In this document: positions 6,096 to 7,408 of the stretch, piece after piece
Layout: each line of letters opens with the position of its first letter
Position numbering within the stretch: the stretch's first letter is position 1
From: Deltaproteobacteria bacterium RIFCSPLOWO2_02_56_12
GTDB taxonomy: Bacteria > Desulfobacterota > Binatia > UBA9968
Length of the DNA stretch: 7,408 bases
Assembly: GCA_001799045.1 (NCBI GenBank)
Contig: MGRY01000117.1
Location: 22,354-29,761, forward strand
Direction of reading: 5' to 3'
Notes under the pieces: model-generated
Database searches by the model: none
Seen by the model: the letters and a program-made list of their open reading frames with translations, nothing else
What the model was told of the DNA's origin: nothing
Translations under genes and position numbers: made by a program

Positions 6096-7181
6096 CTAAA
6101 GTGAAGTTTTCAACTTTTGCTCTCTTTTAAATCTCTCCAGCGCGAGCTGGATCAGCCTGTCGATCAGTTCCGTGTAGGAGATGCCGCTGGCTTCCCAGAG
6201 TTTGGGATACATGCTGATCTTGGTGAAGCCCGGTATGGTATTGATCTCGTTCACGATGACCTCTCGATTATCTCGGAGAAAAAAGTCCACCCGGGCCATC
6301 CCTTCGCAGCCGAGCGTCTTGAAGCTCTGGATAGCGATGTCTTGAATCTCTTTCGTGACCCCGGCCGGGAGTTCTGCGGGTATCTCCAGGACCGCTCCCT
6401 TTTCGTCCAGATACTTGGCCTCGTAGGAGTAAAACTCGTGTCCGGTGATAATTTCCCCGGGCACAGAGGCAATGGGATGATCGTTGCCCAAGACGGAGCA
6501 TTCGATCTCTCTGCCCTGAATATACTCTTCCACGAGAATTTTGCTGTCGTATTGGAAGGCATCTTTTAGGGCGCGCTCCAATTGCTTCTTGTCGCTGACT
6601 TTATGGATTCCCACCGATGAGCCCAGATTGGCCGGTTTAACAAAGAAGGGCACACCCAATTGATGCTGCAAGTCTTCGAACTCTATTTCCTTGAACGAAG
6701 AGCAATCGAAAACGAGGAACCTGGCGGTCCGGATCCCGGCGTCTCTCAGCAAGCGCTTCATCAAGTCTTTATCCATGCCGACGGCTGAGCCCAAGACGCC
6801 GGCGCCGACGAACGGGACGTTGGCCAGCTTGAGCAGGCCTTGAACTGTCCCGTCTTCGCCAAAGGGGCCGTGAAGGACCGGAAAGACCGCGTCCACGCGG
6901 CCTACGGCTTCCCGGCCTGAGAGCCCTACCAGGGGACCCATCTTTCTCCCAGGAGCCAATGCGAGACTTTTGTCTGCCTTAATGGACGGGATCGACTTGG
7001 GCCAGCCTTTCCGGGAGGCTTCGATCAGAGTCCACTGACCCTTCTTGCTGATGCCGATTAAGAGGACCTGGTATTTTTTCCGATCAATGGCTTCGAAGAT
7101 GTTCTTGGCTGACTGGAGCGAGATCTCATGTTCTGCCGATTTCCCGCCACAAAGGATGGCCACACGGAGTTTCCTTTTCAT
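6096..7181 (-). CDS. ddl: D-alanine--D-alanine ligase, DdlA-type
   Basis: Ddl makes the D-Ala-D-Ala dipeptide in the cytoplasm from two D-alanines and ATP, for addition to the UDP-MurNAc tripeptide by MurF. The 361-residue ATP-grasp protein opens with VAILCGGKSAEHEISLQSAKNI (in 7-28), followed by HGPFGEDGT (104-112) and GAGVLGSAVGMDK (126-138). The ATP-grasp core has KPANLGSSVGI (182-192) and VEEYIQGREIE (217-227), the omega-loop has FYSYEAKY (250-257), and NEINTIPGFT (311-320) binds metal. Tyr257 matches the residue typical of D-Ala-D-Ala rather than D-Ala-D-lactate ligases. Length and wording are close to E. coli DdlA (about 364 residues), not the shorter DdlB of dcw clusters. The ATG at 7181 has GAGG 8 bp upstream. 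It runs convergently towards ftsZ. Confidence 0.97.
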   Translation of the reverse strand: MKRKLRVAILCGGKSAEHEISLQSAKNIFEAIDRKKYQVLLIGISKKGQWTLIEASRKGWPKSIPSIKADKSLALAPGRKMGPLVGLSGREAVGRVDAVFPVLHGPFGEDGTVQGLLKLANVPFVGAGVLGSAVGMDKDLMKRLLRDAGIRTARFLVFDCSSFKEIEFEDLQHQLGVPFFVKPANLGSSVGIHKVSDKKQLERALKDAFQYDSKILVEEYIQGREIECSVLGNDHPIASVPGEIITGHEFYSYEAKYLDEKGAVLEIPAELPAGVTKEIQDIAIQSFKTLGCEGMARVDFFLRDNREVIVNEINTIPGFTKISMYPKLWEASGISYTELIDRLIQLALERFKREQKLKTSL

Positions 7182-7203
7182 CGGGGCTGCCTCGAAAGTA
7201 GGC

Positions 7204-7259
7204 TGAAGATCGAAGATAGAGGATGGAGGATCGACCTTCGATCCTCGATCTTCAATCCT
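7204..7259. repeat. Inverted pair of degenerate heptamer arrays upstream of ddl
   Basis: Four units run one way: TGAAGAT (7204), CGAAGAT (7211), AGAGGAT (7218), GGAGGAT (7225). Four follow in the opposite sense: CGACCTT (7232), CGATCCT (7239), CGATCTT (7246), CAATCCT (7253). The centre folds as a perfect 9-bp hairpin with a 3-base loop (7226-7234 with 7238-7246). An alternative outer pairing joins 7204-7213 with 7245-7254 over 10 bp. It lies between the stop of the edge gene and the ddl start. No T-run adjoins it, so it is not a standard intrinsic terminator. Confidence 0.8.
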
Positions 7260-7297
7260 CTGTGTTGACTCATTGGCGGCCGTGACAGGGAGGGGGG

Positions 7298-7408
7298 CTA
7301 AGACCGCTTCCCCTTCGGCGCCGCTTGCTCGACAACCTTGACAACTTTTCCAGGGTATTGCGCCTTTTCGAATTTGAGTACGAAGTACTTGGCTTTGACC
7401 GGGTCTCC
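7298..7408 (-). CDS. 3' end of an unrecognised gene (truncated by the window edge)
   Basis: The last 36 codons of a minus-strand gene are visible, ending with TAG at 7300-7298. The translation has GDPVKAKYFVLKFEKAQYPG, then KVVKVVEQAAPKGKRS. It alternates hydrophobic and charged residues like beta-strands and has a basic tail, with natural codon use. A second minus-strand frame is also open here, but it gives a Ser/Arg-rich product typical of a shadow. I cannot name the family from this fragment. It is in the same orientation as ddl, 116 bp upstream of it, so shared transcription is possible. Confidence 0.55.
   Translation of the reverse strand, partial: GDPVKAKYFVLKFEKAQYPGKVVKVVEQAAPKGKRS

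Noticed and set aside
5634..6104. Plus-strand 156-codon frame across the ftsZ-ddl gap
   Set aside because: It needs a GTG start inside the hairpin arm, has no Shine-Dalgarno, gives an Arg/Ser-rich product, and lies antisense to the small ORF that has a strong ribosome-binding site.
1019..7259. Repeats as a CRISPR array
   Set aside because: The units are 7-8 bp, contiguous and degenerate, with no spacers and no cas genes in the window.

Overview
The window holds the distal half of a division and cell-wall (dcw) cluster on the plus strand, in the order murC (5' truncated), murB, ftsQ, ftsA, ftsZ. A convergent minus-strand block follows: a gene cut by the right edge, then ddl, then one or two small ORFs. 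The host is a Gram-negative-type bacterium of moderately high GC. Having murB between murC and ftsQ, an FtsA ending in an amphipathic WFSEFF tail and an FtsZ ending in DIPTFLRKQ fits a deltaproteobacterial (Desulfobacterota-like) lineage. That placement is inferred from gene order and protein style, not from a phylogeny.

Layout: murC 2-1021; heptamer-repeat spacer 1022-1151; murB 1152-2093; ftsQ about 2099-2923; repeat-filled spacer 2924-2976; ftsA 2977-4209; short spacer with a very strong ribosome-binding site; ftsZ 4242-5438. The gap between ftsZ and ddl holds a heptamer array, an unassigned patch that looks AT-richer, a long bulged hairpin (5630-5670), a 44-codon minus-strand gene (5725-5859) and a doubtful ORF (5862-6074). 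Then come ddl (6096-7181, minus), a palindromic heptamer array, and the last 36 codons of an unrecognised minus-strand gene.

MurC, MurB and Ddl act in cytoplasmic peptidoglycan-precursor synthesis: UDP-MurNAc formation, L-Ala addition and D-Ala-D-Ala supply. FtsZ, FtsA and FtsQ form the Z-ring, its membrane tether and a divisome scaffold. The usual ddl slot between murB and ftsQ is empty. The ddl found here is longer and resembles E. coli DdlA rather than the DdlB type normally found in dcw clusters.

Three things are most worth a second look. First, four of the spacers between genes carry tandem degenerate 7-bp repeats, each with its own heptamer sequence, and two of them form inverted array pairs. 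Second, the 44-codon ORF looks like a small-protein family member cut short by an in-frame TGA. Third, the hairpin just past the end of that extended frame has several traits of an integron attC site, but no integrase or second site is visible.
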